Below, piece after piece: positions 9,666 to 19,262 of a stretch of 24,423 bases of DNA. A program made the position numbers and the translations under genes. The stretch comes from Candolleomyces eurysporus. Taxonomy: Eukaryota; Basidiomycota; Agaricomycetes; Agaricales; Psathyrellaceae. The notes under the pieces were generated by a model. The model worked only from the letters and a program-made list of their open reading frames with translations, did not search any database and was not told where the DNA came from. Within the stretch, counting starts at the first letter, position 1, and every line of letters starts with the position of its first letter. The DNA lies in contig JANBPK010000022.1 of assembly GCA_027579435.1 (NCBI GenBank), positions 1 to 24,423 of the forward strand, read 5' to 3'.

Positions 9666-11450
9666 TTAGGACGCCAGACATACTGCATGCATCGTCATTC
9701 TAAATAGATCTTGAGATGTGGTATCGTCGGCCGAACTGATCCGGTTCACCGTGAATCCAGTCCAGCACATTGTCTTAAGCTCTGACTCCCTAGAAAACCC
9801 TTCGTATGCAACGCAATTGTCCCATTTCGTGGTGGCTATAAAGCGTTGTCCAAGAAGCCGGATGGTAGGGCAGACGATGGGGATTAGACCGAAAATTTTT
9901 CGCGCAGTATGACAAAACGCGACTTGAGATATGCTGTGAACATAAATGGCCCCACAGGTGAATGGCACATTTTCTCCGTAGCTGCCAGGAACGGGATGAG
10001 CATAATCTGAGCCAAACTGGATGCGTCGTGCACTAACCTGTTCCCGATCCATCGATCAAGGCTTTGCAGGACCTTCAAATCTTCTACATGGCTATCTTCG
10101 AACCCCGGTATGTCTAAGATAACAACTCTCCGATCTCCTACAAACGGGAACGACTCTTTGGCGCTCAATACCACAGGCTCGATGGAATGAGTGGCCGCGG
10201 TTAGTCCCATTGAGACGGGCATGCAAGCGGCTTGCCCAGCACCCTCGAGAAAATTGTTTATAAGCTTCAATAGAGCCCAGGTTAGTTCGAAGTGGCTCTA
10301 CACGGCGACCGGCCAGGAACCTACGGTGCTTTTCCCAGCTTTAAGGTGACCCATGACCCTCGAGAAACGTCAGATTGGTTAGAGTTGCAAGGACCCCTCA
10401 CTTACAGGATGACGATGTCATCTGCGTGTCCTCCACCTGCTAAAGCGTCGTTGATGGGATAACTGCGTTGGACGAGGGTGACTGGTGACAGCGGCGAACG
10501 AGGGAGGCTCTGTCGTTCGAGGAAAAAATCAATCACACCCAACGCGTTCTCTTGCTCCTTCCCCCTTTTGATATCATGAATTTGTATTCCAGCATCAATC
10601 ATTTGTTTCCATGGGCCTTCTTTGAGCTTCGATAGGCCTCTGTAGGTTGAGTTGTCTGGATTTTTTCCCCACTTCATGGTGGCCAGCACCATGTCATCGC
10701 AACGGATCGCTCGGCCAAGGCTGATCAGTGTGTTAACGGCCTCCACCGATGCAGATGAAAGGACGTTGGAGACTGAGATGTCTTGAATGTAGAGTATACC
10801 ACAATAAGCGCGAAGTTTGTGAGTTCCATAGGCTCCATAACTGCAAAAAGAAAAGAAAAGGAAAGGAAAGGAAAGAAAATGAGACTGAGAAACGAAAATG
10901 GCAGCTGAGCTCAACCCTCACTGAGTAGCAAGCCAGTCCCTCAGGTTTTTCACAACGTCCAAGTGCTGCGGATAGTCACCGTCTTTCAAGCCAGGACCAT
11001 CAACAAGCACAACGCGATGCAATATTTCCTGCTGGCTACTGGCGGTTGGCTGCAGCCTTAAAGCGTGGATACTGCGTGTTCCTTGCTCCTCTAAATCTTC
11101 ATGGACTTGCACGCGATCATGGGTACCTGGTGTCGACACCGCATCAACAACGTAGTTAACGAACTACCGTTATCGTTAGATTCTATCGCCTGAACAGGAG
11201 AGCGCCCATTCAAGCTCACCGTGCTTTTTCCTGATCCAGCTGAACCAACGACACTGTGGAACAGTTTAACGAGCATTTGGAGAATGACTGCGTGTCACTT
11301 CTGTTGAGGGGGGTGAACCTAGATGAAACGAACGCACAGAATAACAATATCCGATTGCAGAGCCTCAGGGGACGTGGTGGATTCGGAAGAGACTGTTAGC
11401 GCTGTGCCAACTGTGCTACTCGCACCGTTGTGCTTCGGCGATTTTCTCAT
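9666..11450 (-). CDS. Tandem double G-domain GTPase (two GTPase domains in one protein)
   Basis: Predicted 466-aa protein with two GTPase domains. Exons: 11450-11338, 11253-11220, 11163-10922, 10840-10406, 10358-10325, 10264-10038, 9981-9666 (1401 nt). Domain 1: G1 GSAGSGKST (41-49), G3 DGPG (104-107), and MKWG (185-188) where G4 is expected, so the guanine-specificity Asp is lost. Domain 2: G1 GHLKAGKST (278-286), G3 DIPG (337-340), intact G4 TKWD (413-416). Exon 4 carries the end of domain 1, a linker, and the DDIVIL strand that splices in phase onto the domain-2 P-loop exon. No ATG lies between the linker and domain 2, so domain 2 has no start of its own. The protein stops only 50 residues after the second G4, shorter than the neighbour's ~150, so its C-terminus may be truncated or may continue in an exon I could not place (a gtatgt donor lies at the stop). 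Intron 3 has a long polypyrimidine tract. Role unknown. Confidence 0.72.
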
Positions 11451-11765
11451 ACTGAGGGACAAAGCTGGTATAGTTCGAATGGCTCAATGCAAAGTGAAGG
11501 TGTTCTTGGGTGTAGATGATATCCTTCTGTGCACATCTAGATCCGTCATCGATCGATAGTATCTGTGGCGTAGCCGGCTGGTTTTCATAATAGCACATGA
11601 GGCCGTTGTAATCACCCACAATTTTCTGAGCCTTTGCCAGTCAGCTGAGTGAACGGAATGGGCAGTGGAGCACCCCGGACTGTCCAAACTTCTTTGTAAG
11701 CATTAAGGCTGATCACACGATTCCCGCTTCCGCAACCGACCGCAGCTACCAATAGACAGGGCTTT
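11451..11765. other. Spacer upstream of the double GTPase, with an unexplained coding-like stretch
   Basis: On the minus strand, about 11640-11760 is open and reads as a plausible protein segment (VISLNAYKEVWTVRGAPLP) ending near a Cys; a neighbouring frame continues CYYENQPATPQ. It could be a relic exon of a Cys-containing secreted protein or 5' untranslated sequence of the GTPase gene. I do not recognise it. Confidence 0.35.
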
Positions 11766-12640
11766 TGGCGATGGACTCGTCCGATACCGAAGGCATTTGG
11801 GCTGACGCTTAGACGCTACAATGGTGTGCCTGGGAGTGGCTGGGCGTATGCGTCAGGTGTTGAGCCTTCTGAGAGTATCAGGCAGCCGAAGAAGGCATGT
11901 CAGGGGCGATCAGAAGTAACATTTCTCCCTACATACGTCTGCCTTCTCTTTTCCTCGACTTCATTTCTGCTTTGACTCGGATGAGGTTGAAGACGAAAGT
12001 TTTGCAGAATGCTGATGCAACGTTTTTGGTAGATGCTAGGACAGGGTGAACCTTGATACTCCATATCACCATGCACATTTTTATTTATCCTTTTGCATCT
12101 CTTTCAGAAACTCAGTCTCTCCTTTTGCTTGGGCTCACAACTATCATCACTCTTATAAAGCCACATGTGACTCCGAGATACCCCCATCCCATCCATGGGC
12201 ATCTTCTACCTCAACGGTACATGTTCGTATTTTCTTTCTCTTCTTAAGTTTCGGGAATCGGTTGCTCCCATTTCTTTTCTTTCTCAAGGTTCTTCTTTTT
12301 TTCCGCCTAAGATATTCAAGTTTCTCAACTGCATTTATCTTGATTGCCTGCCGACTGACCGGCCTCAGTCTACTTATTAGATCTCCAAGCTCTCCCTGGA
12401 TGCAACCTATTTTCAATCCAGAACAGGCCTAATACACCCACGGCAGTTAAGAGCTGTGGTAGTCTCGACTAGTCAGACTTCCCGTAGTCAGACCCAACAA
12501 GTTCATGTCAAGGGGCTTGAATAGGACACTCACATGTCGACTACTATTATGTGGCCCGCTGTGTGAGGAGAATTGATGGGCCGAGATTTGAATTGGATGA
12601 GGGTCGGTGTTAGAGTTGGTGGTCAAGAAGAGGATGGTGT
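11766..12640 (+). pseudogene. Decayed DUF1996 copy (pseudogene 2)
   Basis: Same strand and order as the intact gene. Exon-6-like sequence reads RRYNGVPGSGWAYASGVEPS and then KKAC; its splice donor has changed from GTGCGT to ATACGT. Exon-7-like sequence has a stop in place of the Trp and its donor is also lost (GTGAGT to GCACAT). Exon 8 loses its acceptor and stops after SHM, but keeps FYLNGTC. Directly after this Cys the sequence jumps to material matching the intron before the last exon, so the rest of exon 8 and all of exon 9 are deleted. The last-exon remnant keeps SPWMQP and reaches a stop soon after. About 90 bp of matching 3' flank follow. Exons 1-5 are absent. Confidence 0.82.
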
Positions 12641-12837
12641 CACCTATTTTTCTCAAGAGACGCCACGGAGTTCAAGTTCGACCGATGTCTCATATGTTTG
12701 ATAGCAGCTACGGATATAAAAAGCTTACAAAATAGTAGTTCTAGACGATATTCAGCATGGAGACTGGCCAACAAATTTCAATTTCTCAAGCCCGTCTGCT
12801 CGTGTTCCGAGTCGACTCCCCTGTTTTGCTAACAAGA

Positions 12838-14838
12838 TCAATGCTCACACAAGCTGAACTCATTCATCTGGTTCACCGTCTTGATATGATCAAGAACAAA
12901 GTTCTTCCTCCCTTCCATCAGCTCCAACCGAATCTCCTTCGCCTCGTCCAACTTAATAGGAAACTCCTCTATTCCTCCGAATACCTGGTCTCGAAGCTCG
13001 AGAGGCAGCTTCGCAAGCTGGGCTGTGGCCAGCTCTTGCCACCAATCAAAGCGCTGAGAAGGCACGTAAGCCGTGCTCAAAGCTCGAATATTGGGATCCA
13101 CCAAAAATAATGCCAAGATTTTCCGATGGCCAGGTTTCGTCAGGTCTTCCAGCTCGAACGGTTGGACTTGGTGCTGGAGGATGTTAGGGAAAGTGAGCAA
13201 TCGTCCTTCCCTCGTCTCAACGCTCCCAACATCCTGGACACCGCCTGAAAAGTTGTGGCAGCCAAACAACGTGTGTAGAAAATGAGGGTTTTGATCGAAG
13301 TACCGCATTCCTTCGACATTATGAACCGAGACAAATTGACGGAAGGCAAGGTGGGACGACTTGATGTTGTGGCAGGAGTAGTAGTAAAGGGCCGTGGCGA
13401 CGATGTGCTCGTTCTGCTGTCCTTCAACATGCCAAGATCCGCCCTCGTAACTGGGCTTTTCGGGAGTTAATTCGATGTTCGCCAGCTTGACGATAACTTG
13501 AAGGGGCCGTCCTTGCTTGCCGTAGAGCTCCATGAAGTCGATAGCCTTGGGGTTCCTTCGCCACTTTCGGAACATGTCGAATGCGCCGGGCTCTGGCTGG
13601 ACCACAATTTCACGCGGCCAATACTCATCTTCATCCCCATCTTCGTCATCGCCTGACTCCCGAAACTCGTAGTCCGGTTCGCATGATAACCTGCGAGAAT
13701 AACAGAAGTCGTCGTCGTAGAGAGGCGCCAAAGTGAGTTCCCAGAGAGGGATGGCAGCGTCGATGACTTTCTCTATCAACCCATATAGTTCTGAATGACG
13801 ACCTGGGTGTAGGTTGTTGATATATGAGATTATTCTATAAATGAGCAAATGAGTAAGCGGGCGCAATGACCGGACTAAGTGTCACACCTAGCACCACCAT
13901 GACTTGATATATCGACTTCGCATGGCAGCCACTGGTACTTGAGACTATAGGCTTCGACACGCGCCGAGCGGTTCCAAACAGACCCTCTCGGCAGAGTATT
14001 AGCCTTTGGGGGGTTGTCTTCATCATTCCGTAGCACCTCCCCTTCCCCACACCGACTGACGCAATCATGGAGGCCAACGACCTTCTCACCGATCTTTAGA
14101 ACCTTAGTCCTTCCGTAATTCAGCGGGAATAGACTAGGATGAACGAGATCCAGTACTTTCTCATCGGAGCCAGGATGCCAATCTTTGAACCTTTCCGGGA
14201 CGTCCTCGAGGGATTTAACTGCGTCCTGAAGAGCAAGTTTGACCGTGGACGGAACGGCGTCGTCTGATTTGACTACGTTCCCGTCATATACCACAATGGC
14301 ATGGTGCTTGAGATTAGGAAGGAGGTTGGTAGCAAGGTCTTGTAGCTCTGCGATGCAATGATCAAACATAAGGTTTGTCATGTTGACATCGGGACTGTCC
14401 ACAGTCTCTGTACGCCATTTCTTAACAATCTCAGCGTCGAAAATCTGTGGAGACCAATCAGCCTCCATGGCTCAGTTTGAATGACAGTAGAGAGGCCACC
14501 TTTTTATCCCATAGTGGCTTGTCGGTCAATGAATTCATGAATTGGAGCATCGAGAATTCGCGGAGAGTGGTGATCGGAATGCTAGAAGGGCCAGATGGGC
14601 GCTTGGACAATCAGACAGAATTATTGAGTACTAACAAATTCTTTTCGATGGAGTCAGTTCCATCCTCATCTGAACAAGAACTCTGCCACATCTCTTTGCA
14701 GACCGGCAAAAGAGCAGTAGCAAGAGGTGGCCCAACGTACAGCGGGTCGTCTTTGGTCGGAATGTAGTCTAGAGGTTTCCCTAGACCCGGGACAGGGTGT
14801 GTGCTGGTGAAATCAGGTGGAGCGCTGGCAGACATCAT
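12838..14838 (-). CDS. DUF4246-domain protein, putative 2OG-Fe(II) oxygenase-like fold
   Basis: Intact 612-aa fungal protein of the DUF4246 family. Exons: 14838-14636, 14581-14500, 14444-13888, 13834-12838 (1839 nt; introns 53-55 nt). Family hallmarks: LGKPLDYIPTKDDPLY near the N-terminus; ITTLREFSMLQFMNSLTDKP; IFDAEIVKKWR; YQWLPCEVDIS spliced to RIISYINNLHPG; EGGSWHVEGQQNEHIVATAL; EGRLLTFPNILQHQVQPFE; and GHRKILALFLVDP. An acidic loop (ESGDDEDGDEDE, ~340-351) interrupts the middle. His416-x-Glu418, His502 and Arg518 have the order of the HxD/E...H...R metal and 2-oxoglutarate ligands, so an oxygenase-like role is an inference. The start is the first of two adjacent ATGs. The ORF beginning at 14468 is only an internal exon read into an intron. 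Substrate unknown. Confidence 0.88.
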
Positions 14839-15254
14839 AAGCTGGGTGAGCGGCTTGAACGAGTTCAAAGGGTTTGGCGCATTCCGGCCGATGTCGTCCT
14901 GTTTATATAATTTTGGACATGAGGTGGACCGTTGCGGCTCGTTGAGGCCACGTTTGGATCTTCTGTTAGAATTTCAACTCATAAGACTTGAAAAATGATT
15001 CCCGAGTCATACATACTATGAAGATGACTTGATCCATGAATGTTGTGTTTCGATATGGCTTGAGTAAAATGGCAGCATATTACCAGACTGACTCGCTAAC
15101 GGACACCGAGGCGCGGCGGCATTTAACCCGATGAGGTAAGATCGGAACCAACGCGACCAGTCCCGTTGAAATCCCATGACAAGCCGCAAAGTTTACAAAT
15201 CCTAGTCAGACCAACTTGGTAAATTTGAGTTTCATGTGGAAGGACCTGCATATT
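14839..15254. other. Upstream flank of the DUF4246 gene
   Basis: No gene seen beyond the TATA-like element. AT-rich and without a conserved ORF. Confidence 0.4.
14902..14909 (-). promoter_or_regulatory. TATA-like element of the DUF4246 gene
   Basis: TATATAAA on the minus strand, 64-71 bp upstream of the ATG at 14838, close to the spacing in the DUF4360 genes. Confidence 0.45.
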
Positions 15255-15850
15255 GGCTTCATGTGAAGCAAAACGTATTCTTCACTCTCCATCACAGATA
15301 AATAGTAAGACAAAGCAGGATGGGCAGTAAGGAAGTCGCAGAGGGAGGTATGGCAGTGTGGGTATATCATCTGTCCCTGGAACCTGGATGATCAATTGCT
15401 TGCAGGTTCACCAGGACATTAACAACCTTATAAGCATGAATTGCAAGGAGCTCTGCAATTCTGGATCTAGGGAAAGGTTTCTCAAGAAGAGCAACGATCA
15501 ATACAATGTCGAAGAAATGGGGGAGGTACTCGAATGGCGCCAATGTTTGGGCATAAGCCCGTCGAGGCCAGGGTTCATCTGGAGGGTCAATGGAAGGCGA
15601 CCCATGGGCGTTGTTGGCTAGGCGTCTTCGGCATTTGACCCCATGATGAACTTGAACACCGCCGATGCAAAATTGAACGATCCGTCGATGTGCTCGACCA
15701 GCTTGCGTCTATTGTTCAGGGTAGGCCATTATCCATGCTGCTCAACGTGTATGCTTGGATAACCGGATTCCTCCTGCATCCACCTATGAACAGGACATCC
15801 AGGAAGGTGGCGATATCCTCGTAGGAGCAATAAGGGGAAAGGTGGATATA
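15255..15850 (-). pseudogene. NACHT/NLR (STAND ATPase) relic
   Basis: Pieces of the region following the nucleotide-binding domain of an Agaricomycete NACHT-type NLR, in correct order on the minus strand but in shifting frames. From high to low coordinates: SYEDIATFLDVLF; LVEHIDGSFNFASAVFKFIM with a stop shortly after; TPMGRLPLTLQMNPGLDGL; then, one base out of frame, YAQTLAP, YLPHFFDIVLIVALLEKP, RIAELLAIHAYKVVNVLVNL; and, after another shift, HTSLCDFLTAHPA. In intact family members these lie in one continuous frame (GLDGLYAQTL...LPHF...IAELL...VLVNLQAI...HTSLRDFL). No P-loop or effector domain is visible. Fungal NLRs act in self/non-self and pathogen sensing; this copy is dead. Confidence 0.75.
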
Positions 15851-16653
15851 GTTCGTATTTCTACACTACCCAAGAGTCCTCTGAAGTGTGGTTTTCTCGA
15901 TTACCTCAAGTAGCTTTTTGCCGGTCTTGCAAACGAGCGGAAAGGCTTACTTGGGCTGCGTGAAGATGAATCCCTCCATCAGCCTGATATGCGTTCAGCT
16001 GCTCGACGTGCGTTTTCTGCGACCCTCCGAGGACGTTCATCAGGCGGTCTAGAAAAGGGTGCCAGAGTGCGAGAGTGTCACCGGTGCATCGGGGCAGTGG
16101 CCCACATTGTGTATCGATGTACTCACTCTCAATAGCGCAACAGTGCAGGGAATTCCTAGAAAGGCTCTGGATCCAGAATTGTTTCATTCCCGTCTCTTCA
16201 AGAGCTTGACAACGGGGTATACAGAGTACTACGACGACGTGAGGGTGAGGGGAAGGAGGAAAGGTGGCTCGACCAACAATGTTAATGAACGATAATTGGC
16301 GTAAAGAAATAAATTATGGGGTCGTTCTGCTGTTGCGAGTAGGGATAGATGTGAAAGCGTCCCTTCCAGCTCAACACCGAGGGTCAGTAATGACCCATCG
16401 ACCTTGGAAAATTACACACACACGACATTGTATAGAGGTTGACCGGTTAACTATCGCTGTCGGAAGAATGAACAGCCGGCCCAGACGGGGCAACTTTGGT
16501 GGTCTCCCGTCGTCAGACTAGGCAAGTCCGTGCAGCACCAACCACAAATGCCCAAATCATTCCAAAAAATTTGAAGGATCCAAATACACAGTGCACCATA
16601 TATGTATCTCCTAGTTAAATTTACAGCAACTGAAAGTAGTAATGAAACTTTGA
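15851..16653. other. Spacer; left part of duplication unit 1
   Basis: Holds a ~150-bp segment (about 16009-16160) repeated at about 19270-19425. The minus-strand 93-aa ORF over it is not kept open in the second copy, so it is probably not coding now. The rest holds nothing I recognise. Confidence 0.5.
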
Positions 16654-17638
16654 TTAGCAAGCTTCCCAACGGAATCTCTACAATGAATAGAAAAGATGAA
16701 AGTCAATATTTATGTTCTAGGATCAGCTGTCAATACTTACGGTGTCCAATGCTGCATTGGAATCGATCTACAATAATATACGTTGAGCGGGGACAGAATT
16801 CATCGAAGTAAAGAGAAATTTTCTCACCGTATCAATAGCAATGAATCCAATACCACTCGTGTTTGCAGTGTTGTCGACGCTAATCCTGCTCACGAGGTTC
16901 AAAGTGGTGGAACCGCCGCACGGAGACGGTCCAGCATCTTCGAAAGCATCGATGTGTGCAAAATCGCCTTGCAGGGGTCCGGAAACTTCAGAGCTTGTAG
17001 TGCCAGTGCCAGTAGATCCTGAGACTGTCAACGGGTCCAGGTCATGATCAGTGAATTGAGGAGAAAAGGGAGAATGAATATCAGGGAAGCTCACTCACAG
17101 GAATACGTGAACTTGCGAGACGCCTTGACTTGGCTCTCGAGATGGTAGAACCCGCGCTGAGTCGCAACGCTGTTGAGATAGAGCTTAAAGATCAAAATGA
17201 AGGCGGATCCAAACGCACGGAATCGACAGCTTCCAGGGAAAAGCGGTACCCAGCAGGAATGTTCATTCCGAGGTTCAGTGTACAGGTCTTCGTATCGCTG
17301 CCAGCTGAAGCGCCAGGACCTGCCTCTGCGGAAAATTCGCTGAATACGATCGAGAATGCGCTTCCGGCAGCTTTTCAAGATAGAGTCAGCTCAAGTCTTA
17401 GATAGGTATATCCAATAAGACGGACCATTGAGGACGTAAGTGACAGAGCTAGCGGGACATCCTGCACCGCTAGGACTGATGCTTGTGCTAGGAGAAAAGT
17501 TAGGTTACTATGAAGCCTTGAAGTGAGGAAAGGCACTTGCATGCTAAATCCTGCGGGAACAGCTCGAGAAACGATGGGGTTGGCCAAAGCTGGGATGGCA
17601 GAAACAGCGAGAGCAATGGGCAAGAGAGCTTTGAGCAT
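16654..17638 (-). CDS. Small secreted DUF4360 protein, paralog 1
   Basis: Predicted 205-aa secreted protein. Exons: 17638-17541, 17487-17426, 17370-17219, 17156-17099, 17024-16828, 16767-16741, 16677-16654 (618 nt). The signal peptide is MLKALLPIALAVSAIPALA. DUF4360 features: GAGCPASSVTYVLN, AFSIVFSEFSAEAGPGASAG, TCTLNLGMNIPAGYRFSLEA, SRGFYHLES, CGGSTTLNL, and the C-terminal FRWEAC, equivalent to the family's closing LxWRxC. The first intron begins with GC (GCAAGT) where paralog 2 has GT. The last two coding exons are 27 and 24 nt. An upstream in-frame extension to 17734 exists, but the ATG at 17638 opens a clean signal peptide and is shared with the paralog. Family function is unknown. Confidence 0.88.
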
Positions 17639-17699
17639 TTTGGTCTTAGAAAGTGGACGAGCGACTTCAGACTTGTGGATTTTCCTGTCAAGGTTTTGG

Positions 17700-17708
17700 C
17701 CTTTTATA
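17700..17708 (-). promoter_or_regulatory. TATA box of DUF4360 paralog 1
   Basis: TATAAAAGG on the minus strand, about 62-70 bp upstream of the ATG at 17638, conserved in position before paralog 2. Confidence 0.6.
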
Positions 17709-19062
17709 CGCCCACGGAACAGGCTAGCCGCCAAAGCTCAAAGAGCGCTCAAGAACCAGTGTCTCTTGATCAAATGCGCAGTAGCATTTTCGAGTTCTTT
17801 TCCTTTCCCTCGCCCCGTCTAAAACGTAATTAGAACGAATTCAGGAGGGCCGAAGCGGAACATACAATGGTCACCGGCAAGGGAATACCTGCGAACCCTC
17901 CCATGCTCTACAATAAATGCCAGAAGATTAGCATCAACTTGAATTGCGCAGCCGTCTTCTCTGATATGCCCCGGTCAAAGTCCCAAAAAACGACGAATAG
18001 AAAGGACACGATACGGTCAGGTGAGGGTGTCGAAGTCGCGAAGTCGAAACAATGTTCATTCAGACAAGGTACCTGACCGACGGTAATAGCCACCGAGGCT
18101 TCGTAACAGCGATACTTGAACTTGGACTTTGACAGGGGAAAGAACGAGGTGATGGAAAACGACTCATCAGCGCTCAGAGAAGATGATCATGAGCAGGTCT
18201 TCGGCAAGGATTCCCAAAATCCGGTGTTCAACACAATTGTGATGATATCAACAGTGCTTCGAGATGATGCATCTGCAGCAGCGTGGTGCATAAAATGACG
18301 CTCTGCATGCCCTCAGCAAGCTTTAGCTTCCAGCCAGTCCGAAGCACGGACTGCGTACATCAGAGTCTATGGTTATCCCAGCCATCTGCCAGATATCAAA
18401 TTGAGCTCGTCCCAGGAATCTGGCGGGGATCGATACCTAGCCGGACTCTGTCAGTTGCATCGATATCAATAGGTTTCCTCGGAGAGCTACATGCAGGAGA
18501 AGATTCCTTGCCAGGGGGTTCTGTTGACTTGCGAAAGGGGTTGGCTTAGGTAGGACGGGACCCATAACTCGTACACCAGGTTTTGCACGAGAGTAGCTTC
18601 ACTTCGACTCTCGAATCGTGACCATGTTCAACAAGCATGAGAGCAGATATCTTGATTAATGCCTAGTAAGCTCCCTGCTAGACCGAGCGAAGATCCCCAA
18701 TCGCGTACATTCTCGGAGAGTGAGAGCAGGCAACACTTCTTCACCCACGTCAACGCAATCAACCTTTATTTGTACAATAGGCGCCGAATCCAAATATTTA
18801 TTTCACCCATACATTCATAGGTTCAAGTTACATTCAAGTTGTCACAAGCGCCATACACGGGAAGAGATGGAATCTTGTTCGAAGAGCATCAAAACATCAA
18901 GCAGGGTTCCAGTAGATTGTATCCATGTAAACAATCGATGAGCATGAAGTGTTTATCCCTGGAGAAAGGGATTAAAAGGAGGGGTAAAGACTTAACAATG
19001 TATATAGGTAAAATTCCCGACGTCCAACCCATCCCGTCCTCGGACTTCTGACCATCTACCAT
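17709..19062. other. Upstream region of DUF4360 paralog 1
   Basis: No gene supported. Long stretches match the equivalent region 20846-22250 of unit 2. The plus-strand ORF at 18283-18549 is broken in the duplicate, which argues against coding. The right part (about 18740-18970) matches sequence just downstream of the SKT5-like stop and is probably duplicated 3' flank of that gene. Confidence 0.5.
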
Positions 19063-19262
19063 CTACATCACAACGCAATCCCTACGCTTCACCTTGGCAC
19101 CCTGAATACCCAAACGTAGCTGGGTGCTTGCCGGTTGAAGGTTAGGGGGCATGGCCAGCGTCGAGGAGGTGGTGGCGCCGGGTTGGGAGGAACGAAGCGG
19201 TCGTTAATAAGATAAAAAAAGAGATGAAGGACAACAGCATCAGTAGGCAACGCGGGAACAGG
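19063..19262 (-). pseudogene. Duplicated 3' fragment of the SKT5-like gene
   Basis: Matches the end of the penultimate exon, the last intron and the last exon of the intact gene at 22251-22462. The last exon has lost 8 nt after KHPATF, shifting the frame, and the intron donor is destroyed. The final codons still read GIQGAKVKRRDCVVM, so a CaaX-type box is visible in the relic. Not functional alone; it marks the end of duplication unit 1. Confidence 0.85.

Larger units (their letters stand above)
16009..19262. repeat. Tandem segmental duplication, unit 1
   Basis: About 3.25 kb matching unit 2 (19270-22462) in the same order and orientation: a ~150-bp left segment, the DUF4360 gene with its TATA box and upstream region, a stretch rich in matching blocks (e.g. 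the TTTGTACAATAGGCG block at ~18770 and ~21890), and the 3' end of the SKT5-like gene. Copies differ by many substitutions and small indels, so the event is not recent. Confidence 0.8.

Noticed and set aside
10841..10921. Purine-rich aaaag/gaaag run as a regulatory repeat
   Set aside because: On the coding strand it is the polypyrimidine tract of intron 3 of the double-GTPase gene.
14445..14468. DUF4246 start at the ATG at 14468
   Set aside because: That ATG lies within an intron; two upstream exons carry conserved DUF4246 N-terminal motifs.
15906..16187. Minus-strand 93-aa ORF
   Set aside because: The copy at about 19270-19425 has stops and frameshifts and no family is recognisable; kept only as duplicated sequence.
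18283..18549. Plus-strand 88-aa ORF
   Set aside because: The matching region of unit 2 (about 21370-21620) has indels and does not keep the frame; probably non-coding.
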